DNA of 64,000 nucleotides from Pelobates cultripes (taxonomy: Eukaryota > Chordata > Amphibia > Anura > Pelobatidae), in contig OW240913.1 in assembly GCA_933207985.1 (NCBI GenBank), positions 268,373,134-268,437,133 on the forward strand. The letters run 5' to 3'. The translations under genes were made by a program, and so were the position numbers. The notes beneath the pieces were generated by a model that was not told where the DNA came from, made no database searches, and saw nothing but the letters and a program-made list of their open reading frames with translations. Below are positions 53,213-64,000 of this stretch, piece after piece. Within the stretch, counting starts at the first letter, position 1. Each line of letters starts with the position of its first letter.

Positions 53213-53720
53213 CTCTTTCCCTAATTTTAATCTTTGAGGGATTTGCTTAACTTTGATCTTTCAACTGTTTAGCAGATAACTCCCTGTTGGTATAATTATG
53301 TGGGACTGCTTTATTTAAGGATACCAAATTAGGGAGCTGCTAAGCACATAGTTCCCTTTGTATGGTAATTAGTATCCTTATGGCAATACCACATAAGGAT
53401 AGAAAATTAGCTAGCTATCTACTTATCAGCTGAAAGATCAAACTTGAGAAAAGCTCATTCCTTCATTTTGATATTTCAACTGTTTTAGCGGATTACTCCC
53501 TAATTTGATATCCTTATGTAGGACTGCCCTTTTTAAGGATACCAAATTAAGGAGCAGATAGCTCCCTTATTTGATAATTAGTATCCTTAAGGCAACCCCA
53601 CACTGGGATAGAAAATTAAGAAGTTACTTACTAAACTGTTAAAAGATCAAAATTAAGAAAAGGGCTTTTCTTTTGATATTTCAGCAGTTTAGATTATAAC
53701 TCCATATTGGTACATTCCTT
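53213..53720. repeat. Palindromic satellite-like array
   Basis: About three degenerate units with TCTTTCAACTGTTTAGCAG, AAGGATACCAAATTAGGGAG and the complements of these blocks, so each unit is itself an inverted repeat. It continues the array broken at 47518. Confidence 0.65.
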
Positions 53721-54360
53721 GGTAACTCTATGACTATCACCTTCCTTTATTGTCCACATGGAATAATGGCCTTCCCGAAATTCCACAAATTAACAAATTC
53801 CTGAATTGAAATTCGATTAATCCGAATCAATATTTGAAGAATTTCAGACAACACAAAATTGATCCAAAACAAAATTTCCCCCAATGCAAATCTCTACTTT
53901 ATAATTTATGCAGTCAACTTTGTCACTATTCTTTAGGATATTATTTGCTTTTACATTTGGTATGAATGGATATCACATTGGAAAGTCGAAATTTGCAGAG
54001 TTTTCAGTTTCACACGTTGCACATGAGCTAATTTACGCATATCTGAGTGAAAAATTCTCTAATTATCTGAATCTTCAAAGTATCCTGATTGTCTTGGAAA
54101 ATTCCCCTGTTAATAAAGTCATGTCCTGAGCCAGGTTTACATCTCGGGCACCTGTAGGCACAACATGTCCAAGGTCTTGTTAACTACCTAAAAACTTTCA
54201 AATAAATCTATTTCCCATAGGTGTGTATTTCTCAGAAGTTTAACATAAGAGTGCATGTGCGGCGGATGTAGGTGTGCAGCATATGAATGAGTGTGTATTT
54301 TAGTGTGACTATGGCCTTCATTTAATATTTTTAGATAAATCAAACAAAAATACAAAACAA
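53721..54360. other. Non-coding stretch
   Basis: AT-rich with no recognised gene; the small frame at 53908-54129 has no supporting features. Confidence 0.4.
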
Positions 54361-54364
54361 ACAC

Positions 54365-54500
54365 TGTTATTATTATTATTATCATTGGTATTTATATAGC
54401 GCCAACTAGTCCCGCAGCGCTTTACAATATTATGAAACGGGTATATTTACAATAAATGAGACAATCACGCAGTGACACAGGAACAATAGGTAGATGAGGG
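54365..54500. repeat. Interspersed repeat with TATATAGCGCCAAC block
   Basis: ATTATTATTATTAT followed by TTTATATAGCGCCAAC and CGCAGCGCTTTACAATATTA, a repeat widespread in amphibian and fish genomes. I cannot assign its class. Confidence 0.5.
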
Positions 54501-54523
54501 CCCTGCTAAAATGAGCTTACAGT

Positions 54524-54721
54524 ACAAGACTATAACAACCAGGCTATAAAACATGCTCTAAATCAAACAGGCATAAAAGCTCACTTGCATATTACGTTTG
54601 TGCCGAAACCTTGGGGTTTTGTTCTGTACACGTGTCCAGCCCTTTGAGGTAATATGCAAGTGAGCTTTTATGCCTGTTTGATTTAGAGCATATTTCATAG
54701 CCTGGTTGTTATAGTCTTGTA
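54524..54721. repeat. Near-perfect inverted repeat, about 74-bp arms
   Basis: The left arm runs ACAAGACTATAACAACCAGG to CACTTGCATATTAC; the right arm is its near-exact complement, separated by about 51 bases. It would fold into a long hairpin. The minus-strand ORF 54558-54929 is built over it and is not called. Confidence 0.8.
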
Positions 54722-55505
54722 ACAGTGTTTGTTTTGTATTTGTGATTGATTCACTTTGTATAATAAAGAGATTTGGATTATTAACTAAGTTGTGCATCTT
54801 TCTGTATATAATAATACGGTGTTTGGCAATAAAAGATGTCTCTTTAAGATAGCACCTATAGATGTTATGTGAATTGTAGCCACTTTCCAACTGAACTTGT
54901 TTAGTTGCAAGTGAAAAAACATTCCACATGTATTGAATCTGAATGATTTTTCAACCTAACACTAGGTGTTTGCCACCTTCCAACCAATTATGTAGTAATG
55001 TGTCAAGATCTGATTAGCATCTCCAATAGGCTAAGGTACTCTGGCATGCAAAATATAACTTCTGTGTATTTGACAGATCCAACAATCCAAGATAAATGTA
55101 TTAAAACATTTTAGCTGCATGTTTCTTTTTGATGGCATGGCAATCAACACATGATGGCAATATTTATGGTGAACAACTGTTGACTGCTTTTAGTTTTTTA
55201 ACTCCTAAGTCAGAAGGTGGCGCTAAAAGCTTTTTTTATGCTAATAGCAAAAAGAAAGCTGCAAAAATCCCATATTTTGTGTGGCATGTGTGAAGGCAAA
55301 TTCTGGTTTTATCTCTGTGAATAATGATATTTGGCAGACGACAGCCTGTTGTTTTCATTTAATGAAAAATTCTGTTAGGCTGTGCTCCATAAATGTATGT
55401 GTTTTTTTTCCTGAGCTTTAGAAGTAAACAAATATTTTTATTTTTTGTTAAGTAAATTTAACACAAAAAGTAAAATCACATAAAATTCACAAAGAGATTG
55501 GAAGC
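54722..55505. other. Non-coding stretch
   Basis: AT-rich sequence, no gene or clear repeat seen. Confidence 0.4.
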
Positions 55506-55996
55506 TTAAAGGGACATTATAGGCACCTATACCACTTAAGCTCATTGACGTGGTCTGGATGCATATTCCATGCCCCTTAACCCTGCAATAGTAATTATTG
55601 CAGTTATTGAGAAACTGCAATAATTACTATTCAGGGTTTACTCCACCTCTAGTGGCTGACTGGTAGACTTTTGGTCGCCTAACAGACGCTGAACGTTCTC
55701 ACGCTAAAATCCCCAAAAATCCATAGGAAAGCACTGTACAAATGTTTTTCTATGGGGAAATCCCTAACGCGAGTGCGGCCATTGCCTCGCATGCACATTA
55801 GGTCAGTGCCGCAGGCTGACATCGGCGGGGAAAGAGTGGAGGTGAAGCCCAACCAGTTCTGAGGGACACTGGCGCTGAACTGAGGTAAGTGACAGAAGGG
55901 ATTTTAAACCATGGAGTGGGATGGGGGGCACTAGAGGGCACTATAGTGCCAGGAAAAACACTTTTTTTCCCCCCTGGCCCTATAGTTTCACTTTAA
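55506..55996. mobile_element. TTAA-flanked MITE (491 bp)
   Basis: TTAA at 55506-55509 and 55993-55996, termini AGGGACATTATAGGCACC and GGCCCTATAGTTTCAC. An internal GCAATAATTACT and inverted partner form a hairpin. No ORF. Confidence 0.8.
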
Positions 55997-56125
55997 CAAA
56001 ACCATTATCAGTTGAGACATTGCTGTGAGAAGGCATTAATAAAGGATCTTTAAATAAAGATGGAGGAACATTCCCTTTCCTGTGTCCTTGGAAGATACAT
56101 GGGCACAAGTCTTGTCCCATATAGC

Positions 56126-56200
56126 AAAGATAAAGCACCGCGCTTACAGCAGCAGTGGCTTAGTATCCAACAGCTTAAAATACATAGTAAAAACAAAGAG
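56126..56200 (+). repeat. Direct repeat of 56801-56874
   Basis: The 74-bp block from CAAAGATAAAGCACCGCGCT to TAGTAAAAACAAAGA is repeated exactly or nearly so at 56801-56874. The second copy lies inside the inverted LTR remnant, so this may be a second piece of the same LTR. Confidence 0.75.
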
Positions 56201-56344
56201 AACGTTACCTGCGCTCTGGCCTAGATCCCCATGTGCATTTGAACAAAAATTTAGGCTCTTTAGTTCTATTCTAAATGGCCATTTGAATATATAAGCTCAC
56301 CAGCCACGTCAAGGCAAGTCTCAATAGATGAGTTCCTACACTAG

Positions 56345-56705
56345 CCATTAGATACGCTGATATCAGCCAAGAGTCTCCAATAAGACAGGAAGGGGTATTT
56401 TATAAACCCTTTAACATTTAACCCTTTATAGGGCTTCTGCACATACAATAAACTTTGCTGATATCAGACAAAGTGAGACAGAAAGGGGTGTTTTATAAAC
56501 CCTTTAACATTTAACCCTTTATAGGGCTTCTACACATTCAATAAACTTTGCTGGTATCAGACAAAGTATAGACGTCTCTAATGAGACATGAAAGTGTGTT
56601 TTATAAACCCCTACATACTTTACCCTGAATAGGGCTATAACATACAAATCACCTTGCTGGTATCAGCTAAAAGGCAAATTTCTCTGATGAGACAGGAAGG
56701 GGTGC
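56345..56705 (+). repeat. Tandem repeat, about 100-bp units
   Basis: Three to four units of GATATCAGACAAAGTGAGAC, TTTTATAAACCCTTTAACAT and TAACCCTTTATAGGGCTTCT blocks, increasingly diverged to the right. Confidence 0.8.
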
Positions 56706-56761
56706 TGCCCCTACATACTTATAAAGTCTTAATAAGACAAACGTGGGAAGGCTGGCAGCAA

Positions 56762-57687
56762 TGTAACATAGCTGAGTGATACAAAATTCATATACAAACA
56801 CAAAGATAAAGCACCGCGCTTACAGCAGCAGTGGCTTAGTATCCAACAGCTTAAAATACATAGTAAAAACAAAGAAAGGTAAGCGCAGGTAACGTTTTTC
56901 AAGCAGAGCTGACTGTACTGGCACATATAGCCTCTTTTATTCACAATCCACAAACATAGTACTGCCCACAGGGTTTTGAAATACAACCAATCAATCCGTA
57001 CAATACACACAGACACTCCCACACAAAATCCTCCCCTCTGCCTGTTACAGTTTTTACAAAATATTAATAACTTCCAAAATATACATGCAATTCACATAAA
57101 ACATACATTTTCAGAATCTGCATGCTTGAAATATACACATACTCAAAAATCAGGTCAATCGGTTCAGGGGTTAAAAAGTTAAGGGAAAGTCCTATTTGAC
57201 AAAATGAAGCATGGTTTTTCTGCCCAAAACCATTTCCACAGAGTCTTCTATCCTGGAGATAATTGGGAAGTAATCCAATTATCTCCAATGACAGAGGCAA
57301 AACTCCATTAGCCACATGGTAGCAAAATACAATAAAATACATAAAAATATATAACTGTGCAGCGATTGCATAAAACGGGTACATTTAACATTATTCCCCA
57401 GATAGCTTAGATCTGAGCGCAGATTACTGAATGGCACTCAGATCACATACATATAGTTCAATTGCCATGGAGCCAAAGTCTTTCACATAGTCTTTCGTTA
57501 TATGAACGGGGCTCCATGGCATAGCTATCTGGTGTAACACTGCTCACATAGGGAAAGTACCGAATGACCTGGCTTTCGGGTCTTTGCAGGGTAAAATACA
57601 GCATTTCAACATGGGGCCATAGTCACAGGGCAGGAGGCTGGCAATCAGTCTTCTCCAATGCCCAGTGGCGAGACTGGTTCTGCCACA
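56762..57687 (-). repeat. LTR remnant of the TGTGACG family
   Basis: On the minus strand it starts TGTGGCAGAACCAGTCTCGCC (57687). It then shares CCATGGAGCC, GATCTGAGTGCCATTCA and GATAATTGGATTACTTCCCA blocks with the solo LTR at 7523-8865. The other end is tentatively TGTAACATAGC at 56762. No target duplication was found, so the left boundary is uncertain. Confidence 0.6.
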
Positions 57688-57910
57688 ATGCTGGCAAAGC
57701 ATCATGGGAAGTGTAGTCCAGAACATCTGGAGTGCCGAAGGTTGCCTGTCCTCGTCATACCTTATAGCAGGATTAGGCAAACGTCGGCACTCCAGAAGTT
57801 GTAGACTATATGTCTCACAATGCTCTTACAGCCTTAATGCTGGCCAAGCATCAAGGGATATGTAGTCCACAACATCTGTAGTGCCAAAAGTCACCTACAC
57901 CTGATTTATG
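57688..57910. repeat. Interspersed repeat with ATGCTGGC(A/C)AAGCATCA ends
   Basis: Two direct copies of ATGCTGGCAAAGCATCATGG...GTAGTCCA...ACATCTG(G/T)AGTGCC, at 57688 and about 57835. Between them lies an inverted copy of the same block (GGCACTCCAGAAGTTGTAGA). A short related piece is at 4745-4775. Common in vertebrate genomes; class not assigned. Confidence 0.55.
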
Positions 57911-58164
57911 GTGTTAAACCATGCTCGAACAGTTAACCCCAACGTGTTGTTGATGGCACCCAACCTCCTACAGCCCCAGCTTCAGTGCATGAGCCGTTCC
58001 CTAGAGCATTGGTATTAGGCTGAGAATGTCAGCTGAGAACATCTGACTTCACTGACAAAGTCATTGTGGTGCCCAAAATGAAATAAAAAGTGCATAAATA
58101 TGAGGATGCATCAATAACAAACGCAAAGTGACCTAAATATGCAGTGTGTAGAAAATTAAAAAAC
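57911..58164. other. Non-coding spacer
   Basis: Nothing recognised. Confidence 0.4.
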
Positions 58165-58666
58165 TTAAAGAACCACTCTAGGCAGCCAGACCACTTCAGC
58201 TTAATGAAGTGGTCTGGGTGCCAGGTCCCTCTAGGATTAACCCATTCTTTTATAAACATAGCAGTTTCAGAGAAACTGCTATGTTTATGAATGGGTTAAG
58301 CCTTCCCCCAAAGCCTCTAGTGGCTGTCTCATTGACAGCCGCTAGAGGCGCTTGCGTGCTTCTCACTGTGATTTTCACAGTGAGAGCACGCCAGCGTCCA
58401 TAGGAAAGCATTATGAATTCTTTCCCATGCGACTGGCTGAATGTGCGCGCAGCTCTTGCCGCGCGTGCGCATTCAGCCGACGGGGAGGAACGGAGGAGGA
58501 TCGGAGGAGGAGAGCTCCCCGCCCAGCGCTGGAAAAAGGTAAGTTTTAACCCCTTTCCCCCTTCCAGAGCTGGGCGGGAGGGGGACCCTGAGGGTGGGGG
58601 CATCCTCAGGGCACTATAGTGCCAGGAAAACGAGTATGTTTTCCTGGCACTATAGTGGTCCTTTAA
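58165..58666. mobile_element. TTAA-flanked MITE (502 bp)
   Basis: TTAA at 58165-58168 and 58663-58666; termini AGAACCACTCTAGGCAGCC and GGCACTATAGTGGTCC. It carries the same hairpins and GC-rich core (CCCAGCGCTGGAAAAAGG) as the MITE at 26087-26528, in the opposite orientation. Confidence 0.85.
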
Positions 58667-59049
58667 GCAAGGGCTGATTGGAAATGACGAAATGTGACTT
58701 TTAAAGCTGCTTAAATCTGCATTATTTGCGATAGTATGCTAAAAATTTGCTTATATATGACAAAGCAGTTTCTACTACATCGACATGTACATCTTCTAAA
58801 AGCATTGGAATTTCAATTAAATTAAAGTGCAGGCAACATGGTTTTATTGAAAGAAACTACCCGTATGAAAAAGTAATTTTAGGGAGCTAGAGCTTTGTTT
58901 GTAGGAACAAAAAAAATAAATGTGACAATTCAGATTTAATGTTTACCACACATAATGCATTTTAAAACATTTAGATGAAATTAGCACAAAATACAAGTGA
59001 AACAAAACAGAAAAGTTTTCAAATACTTACCATCATATTCTTTTCCTGG
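58667..59049. other. Non-coding spacer
   Basis: AT-rich, nothing recognised. Confidence 0.4.
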
Positions 59050-59633
59050 TTAAAAGGACACTATAGTCGCCAGAACAACTACAGCTTATTGAATTTGTTC
59101 TGGTGAGTAGAATCATTACCTTCAGGCTTTTTGCTGTAAAGACTGTCTTTTCAGAGAAAATGCAGTGTTTACATTACAGCCTAGTGCTAACTTCACTGGC
59201 CACTCCTCAGATGGCTGTTAGAGATCCTTCCTGGGTCATGGCTGCCTAAAATGCATCCAAACATTCTGTATCTCCTCCCTCTGCATGCAGACACTGAACT
59301 TTCCTCACAGAGATTTATTTGATTCAATTTATCTCTATGAGGAGATGCTGATTGGCCAGGGCTGTGTTTGAATCTTGCTGGCTCTGCCCCTGATCTACCT
59401 CTTTGTCAGTCTCAGCCACTCCTATGGAGAAGCATTGTGATTGGATCAGGCTACCACTTCTGATGATGTCAGCAGGCTGCTTTTTTTTCTGAGTCTAACA
59501 GCATGCAGAGTTACAACTTCAGGCTTAAATACAGTAAGATTTTTACTATATTTATGAAGGCATGAGAGGCCCAGGGGGGCAAGATGGTGGTTTTAACACT
59601 ATAGGGTCAGGAATACATGTTTTGATCCTTTAA
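59050..59633. mobile_element. TTAA-flanked MITE (584 bp)
   Basis: TTAA at 59050-59053 and 59630-59633. It is the uninterrupted counterpart of the MITE at 46497-47375, with single-copy TTCCTGGG where the hAT MITE is inserted there. Confidence 0.85.
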
Positions 59634-59849
59634 CATCCATGTCAGCATGACTAATTGATTAAGCTCCTCCCTGTCAGCTGATTAGGACAGGAATATTAAA
59701 ATTATAAGGAAGCTATAAGAAGAGACCCCTCCCCAAAAACTGCGGTCACGTAACCAAGCCAACCAGATTAGACAGAGGAGGGAAACTTTTTGATGTTGAC
59801 ATAGATATTAGCCAGGAAAATATTTAATTAATTTAATTAAAATTTATGT

Positions 59850-60785
59850 GAAAATGCACACACACACACAACACACACTGCATACACCAACACACACACA
59901 CTGCAAACACTAACACAACACACACACACTGCATACACTAACACAACACACACACTGCATACACTAACACAACACACACTGCATACACTAACAAAACACA
60001 CACACTGCATATGCTAACACAACACACACACTGCATACGCTAACACAAACACACACTGCATACACTATCACAACACACACACACACACACTGCATACACT
60101 ATCACAAAACACACACTGCATACACCAACACACACACACTGCATACACTAACACAACACACACACACTGCATACACTAACAAAACACACACACTGCATAC
60201 ACTAAGGCACACACTGCATATGCTAACACAACACACACACTGCATACGCTAACACAAACACACACTGCAAACACTATCACAACACACACACACACACACT
60301 GCATACACTATCACAACACACACACACACTGCATACACTATCACAAAACACACACTGCATACACCAACACACACACACTGCATACACTAACACAACACAC
60401 ACTGCATACACTAACACAACACACACACACACTGCATACACTAACAAAACACACACACTGCATACACTAAGGCACACACTGCATATGCTAACACAACACA
60501 CACACTGCATACGCTAACACAAACACACTGCATACGCTAACACAAACACACACTGCATACACTATCACAACACACACACACACACACTGCATACACTATC
60601 ACAACACACACACACAACACTATCACAAAACACACACTGCATACACTAACACACACACATTGCATCCACTAACACAACACACACACTGCATACACTAACA
60701 CAACACACACACACACTGCATACACTAACACAAGACACACTGCATACACTAACAAAACACACACACTGCATACACTAACAAAATA
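59850..60785 (+). repeat. Large ACACACTGCATACACTAACAC minisatellite
   Basis: About 935 bp of 20-30 bp units with variants (ATGCT, ACGCT, CTATCA, AAGGC). Higher-order blocks of roughly 300 bp repeat. Same family as the array at the N gap (20125). Cys/Val ORFs on the minus strand are repeat translations. Confidence 0.9.
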
Positions 60786-61711
60786 TCTGCCTTCAATTGC
60801 TACTTCAATTGCTAGACTTTTATATGTCTAGGTAGTGACTAAATAGTGCTTGTGCATGCACAATGTGCTTGATGTGATCCTAGACAGCGAACTTGGAAAC
60901 CCATAAAGGGGAAACACATTATAGTCTCCACAGAGAGTGCTTGTGCATACGCAAAAAGCTCTCAAAGCTGGCGGTAGTCATCTTGGGACATCTCTAGGCA
61001 GGAGAAAGAGTTAAAGAAAGTGACCAAGAGCACCCATGCAAGCATGCAGTGCTCCCAGAATGCCGATGGCCATGATGGGCCAGAAAACCCCAGCAATTAC
61101 AAAACTGAAGTTAGTAAGGTCCATAAATAAAAATTGAAGTTAGTAAGGTCCATGAATAAAGAAACTGTTAAAAGTGACTACCACAGTTAGTACCTGTATA
61201 CCTAAGGCTTCCTTACTACCTCAAGATATTCAAATCCAATAGGGAAGCACATGTAAAAAACACAGTCACCTAAGGTAGAAACAGAAAACCAGACCGGACT
61301 GGCGAGACCAAAAAGCTGAGCTTCAGTATAACGAAATAAAGATGTCTGGGCACTCTACTTGAAGAGCTGTTAATGAGCAGTCTATATTGCCTTAAAGCAA
61401 CATTTCAGATGTTTCCAACATATATTTAGAGGGCAGACATTAACAGAAGGTCAAACATGTGGACAAATTACACATCACTTAATTTGGCAGCAATCATTAA
61501 TGAGTATTCCATATGCCTCAAAAGTGGATGTGACATCATTATTAATGGCGTCGCCTTCCTAAACCAATATGTTTGTTTAATGTATGCTCCAAAAATCTAT
61601 GGAAACCCTCAAGTATGAGGCCAAGAGAAAACTGTAATGCTACTAGAAACCCACAACATATGAAATTATGTTGTGGTAAAATGGTCAAATAGTTTAACTA
61701 GAGATTATATA
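60786..61711. other. Non-coding stretch
   Basis: Unique-looking sequence with one 30-bp tandem duplication (TTGAAGTTAGTAAGGTCCAT, about 61100-61160). No gene seen. Confidence 0.45.
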
Positions 61712-62224
61712 CAGTTGCAAGAAAAAGTATGTGAACCCTTTGGAATTATATGGATTTCTGCACAAATTGGTCATAAAATGTGATCTGATCATCATCTAAG
61801 TCACAACAACAGACAATCACAGTCTGCTTAAACTAATAACACACAAAGAATGAAATGTTGCCATGTTTTTATTGAACACACCATGTAAAAATTCACAGTG
61901 CAGGTGGAAAAAGTATGTGAACCCCTAGACTAATGACATCTCCAAGAGCTAATTGGAGTCCAATCAATGAGATGAGATTGGAGGTGTTGGTTACAGCTGC
62001 CCTGCCCTATAAAAAACACACACCAGTTCTGGGTTTGCTTTTCACAAGAAGTTTTGCCTGATGTGAATGATACCTCGCACAAAAGAGCTCTCAGAAGACC
62101 TACCATTAAGAATTGTTGACTTGCATAAAGCTGAAAAGGGTTATAAAAGTATCTCCAAAAGCCTTGCTGTTCATCAGTCCACGGTAAGACAAATTGTCTA
62201 TAAATGGAGAAAGTTCAGCACTGT
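61712..62224 (+). mobile_element. Tc1/mariner fragment (left half)
   Basis: TA followed by CAGTTGCAAGAAAAAGTATG, a terminal inverted repeat typical of vertebrate Tc1-like elements. An internal GAAAAAGTATGTGAACCC copy at about 61906 marks the repeated IR structure. The right terminus and most of the transposase are missing. Confidence 0.85.
62067..62224 (+). pseudogene. Tc1 transposase N-terminus
   Basis: Starts [20 protein letters not shown] and continues through the paired-like helix-turn-helix ([20 protein letters not shown]) that binds the terminal repeats. Similarity ends after WRKFSTV; the second DNA-binding half and the DDE catalytic domain are absent. Confidence 0.85.
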
Positions 62225-64000
62225 AGATCTCTTTAACATTACATCTCCTCTGGTAGTTGGGCCATATTGATAAAACTACTCACATGAGTTAGAGAAGTGA
62301 CAATAAAAGAGGAAGATATTTTTTTCTTATTTAAATGCCCCTAAATGAATCAACGGGAACCACACATTGAGTTAGAATATATATTAAAATGAGGAGTCTG
62401 GTTTAAAGTGCAGAAAAAAAACATTATGGTTTAGGAATGTGACATCATTAATGATGACATCACTTCCGCTTTTGCGACATATGTGATACTCTTCATTGAC
62501 TGCTACCAAATGAAGTTGTCTCAGTAATATTGTAATTGAAAAATTTCTGCGCAATTTGTCACCATGTGTTTTGATCTGTTGTTGTTAATGGTTTGCCCTA
62601 TAAATACTTGTATGTTTGATATGCACACTATGCTTCATAAAGACTCCAGCAGAGAGCCGAAACCCTTGCTTTAAGTCAATAAAGACTGCTCACTATCCAC
62701 CTCTAGATAAACTGCATTAATAGATAGGTCATATTGTATATCAGGATTTTCAGTCACCATAACTTATATAGTGAAGTTTACCCCAGGGAGTCCCAAACTG
62801 TCTGGGCTGTATCTGTGTTCTTACATAGGGAAAGAGGCTAAACTACCTATAGGTGTGCTTTAAAAGAAAAAAAATATATGCTGCCTAAACAGTTGGAGAA
62901 CAGGAAAAAAAAGACTGCTGACTGCTGTTTTAGGGAAAGGACCACTTCTTAAAGCTTGCGCATAATTTTGAATTAGCATAATCCTGTCCTAATCAGCTGA
63001 AAGGGAGGAGCTTAACCCACTGGTGATGCTGACATGGATTAGCTAGGAAACCTCAATTTTACAATCTATGTAGAAGGAAAGATTTTCTAAGATAAATTTA
63101 ATACTTTCCCACACCAGACTTAAAATTGCCAAGGCAATTCACATTTGTCAGTGTAATTATGCAGCAATTTTACTTGTGAGATTTATGCTCACATCTTTGC
63201 AGATGTTAGTTTTGTAAAGCATACACTCATTAAACAATTACAATTTCTCCAAAGGTAAGGCAGCTTGCCGCCTAAGGCAGCCTCCACTTACGATTATGTT
63301 GGCTGCCAAACCAGGCCAATTATGCACACCCAGAGAAGCACATTACTCTCAACAACGGTCAGTAGTAATTTGCTTTTTTTTAAATCAGGAATAATTGTCT
63401 TTGATTATGATTGCATATAATTTATTGTTTAACTAGCACATCGAAAACATGAAAAAGATTTATAGTTTTTGTTAGAAAGTAAATGTATGGATTTCTATTC
63501 CCATGAAATGGACAAATACGTTGTGCGTGTAACAATTTATGGTTCTAGAATCTAGATTAAAGTTTGTTTATCATTACGCCACTAGATGGGGCAATTTCCA
63601 TAAATTCAAACAGATGGTGACTAGATAAATAATGATGATTGCTGCCAATTCCAGAATATAGCAAAAGCCAGAGCAACACCACCTACTTGATATGGCTTCA
63701 GATACAGGTGTTATCATGCCACAAATAAAATTCATGATGATTAAATTAAGAAGATACTATAATCGAAAAATTTAATATTTTTTTTGTGAAGTTTTAATTT
63801 TAGATTGCATTACAAAACGAGATGTTGGCATCAATTTCATACAGAAATTTACTGTACTAATTGTAATAATTTGGTTTTATTACAATTAAAGATTGTAGAA
63901 AGTAGTAGTCAGTAGAACATCTTCACGTTGCACAAAGGTTGTAAGCGGTCCCTTTAATATGTTGAAGGCCGATGTGGCACACGCAAGAAGGTTATGAGGT
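62225..64000. other. Non-coding stretch to window end
   Basis: AT-rich; no gene, MITE boundary or long repeat was identified. A CpG-poor patch with GATGACATCACTTCCGC occurs near 62450. Confidence 0.4.

Noticed and set aside
54225..54500. Possible tRNA gene or CRISPR-like repeats
   Set aside because: No cloverleaf or regularly spaced repeats; a CRISPR array is not expected in a vertebrate genome.
54558..54929. 123-codon minus-strand ORF
   Set aside because: A large part lies in the hairpin arm and the rest has no recognisable motif or exon boundaries.
60277..60510. Minus-strand Cys/Val-rich ORF
   Set aside because: Repeat translation of the ACACACTGCATACACTA array.

Overview
The window looks like a repeat-dense stretch of a vertebrate nuclear genome, most likely an amphibian (probably a frog). 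It holds one host gene split by introns, long AT-rich non-coding stretches, many short TTAA-flanked MITEs, several Penelope-like elements (PLEs), Ty3/gypsy elements, an endogenous retrovirus and CR1/L2-like LINEs. There is a 100-base run of N at 20207-20306. The species assignment is inference; no bacterial, organellar or tRNA/rRNA genes were seen.

The only host gene recognised is D-aspartate oxidase (DDO) on the + strand. Four coding exons (40566-40737, 43266-43374, 43830-44006, 44730-45297) splice to 341 codons plus a stop. The protein has an N-terminal FAD-binding glycine motif and a C-terminal Ser-Lys-Leu peroxisomal signal. A 4.5 kb inverted pair of PLE copies ends about 0.1 kb before its first coding exon.

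Layout. 1.4-2.5 kb: decayed PLE pieces. 3.8-10.6 kb: defective gammaretrovirus-like provirus (tRNA-Lys primer site, duplicated LTR-leader, proline-rich gag remnant, integrase tail, env) whose env is split by a solo LTR with a perfect 5-bp target duplication. 10.9-16.3 kb: chromovirus (Ty3/gypsy with chromodomain) with open gag and pol but a chimeric 5' LTR and no primer site. 16.3-21.4 kb: minisatellites, MITEs, hairpins and a local duplication. 21.4-23.8 kb: 5'-truncated CR1/L2-like LINE. 24.9-35.6 kb: an old PLE (PLE-A) broken by a younger PLE (PLE-2, 9-bp target duplication), a MITE, and a non-autonomous LTR element carrying an unrecognised ORF. 35.9-40.4 kb: head-to-head PLE pair inside a 15-bp target duplication. 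40.5-45.3 kb: DDO. 47.5-53.2 kb: a near-pristine Gmr1-type gypsy element (integrase before reverse transcriptase, SCAN-like gag, two 553-bp LTRs). 53-64 kb: MITEs, minisatellites, an LTR remnant and a Tc1 fragment.

The elements make a readable history of nested insertions. The signals most worth following are: hammerhead-ribozyme motifs in the 3' regions of four PLE copies; the inverted PLE pair integrated as one unit next to DDO; the Gmr1 element with gag and pol in one frame separated by two UAG codons; and the non-autonomous LTR element with an acidic ORF, Q/P-rich repeats and a possible membrane segment.
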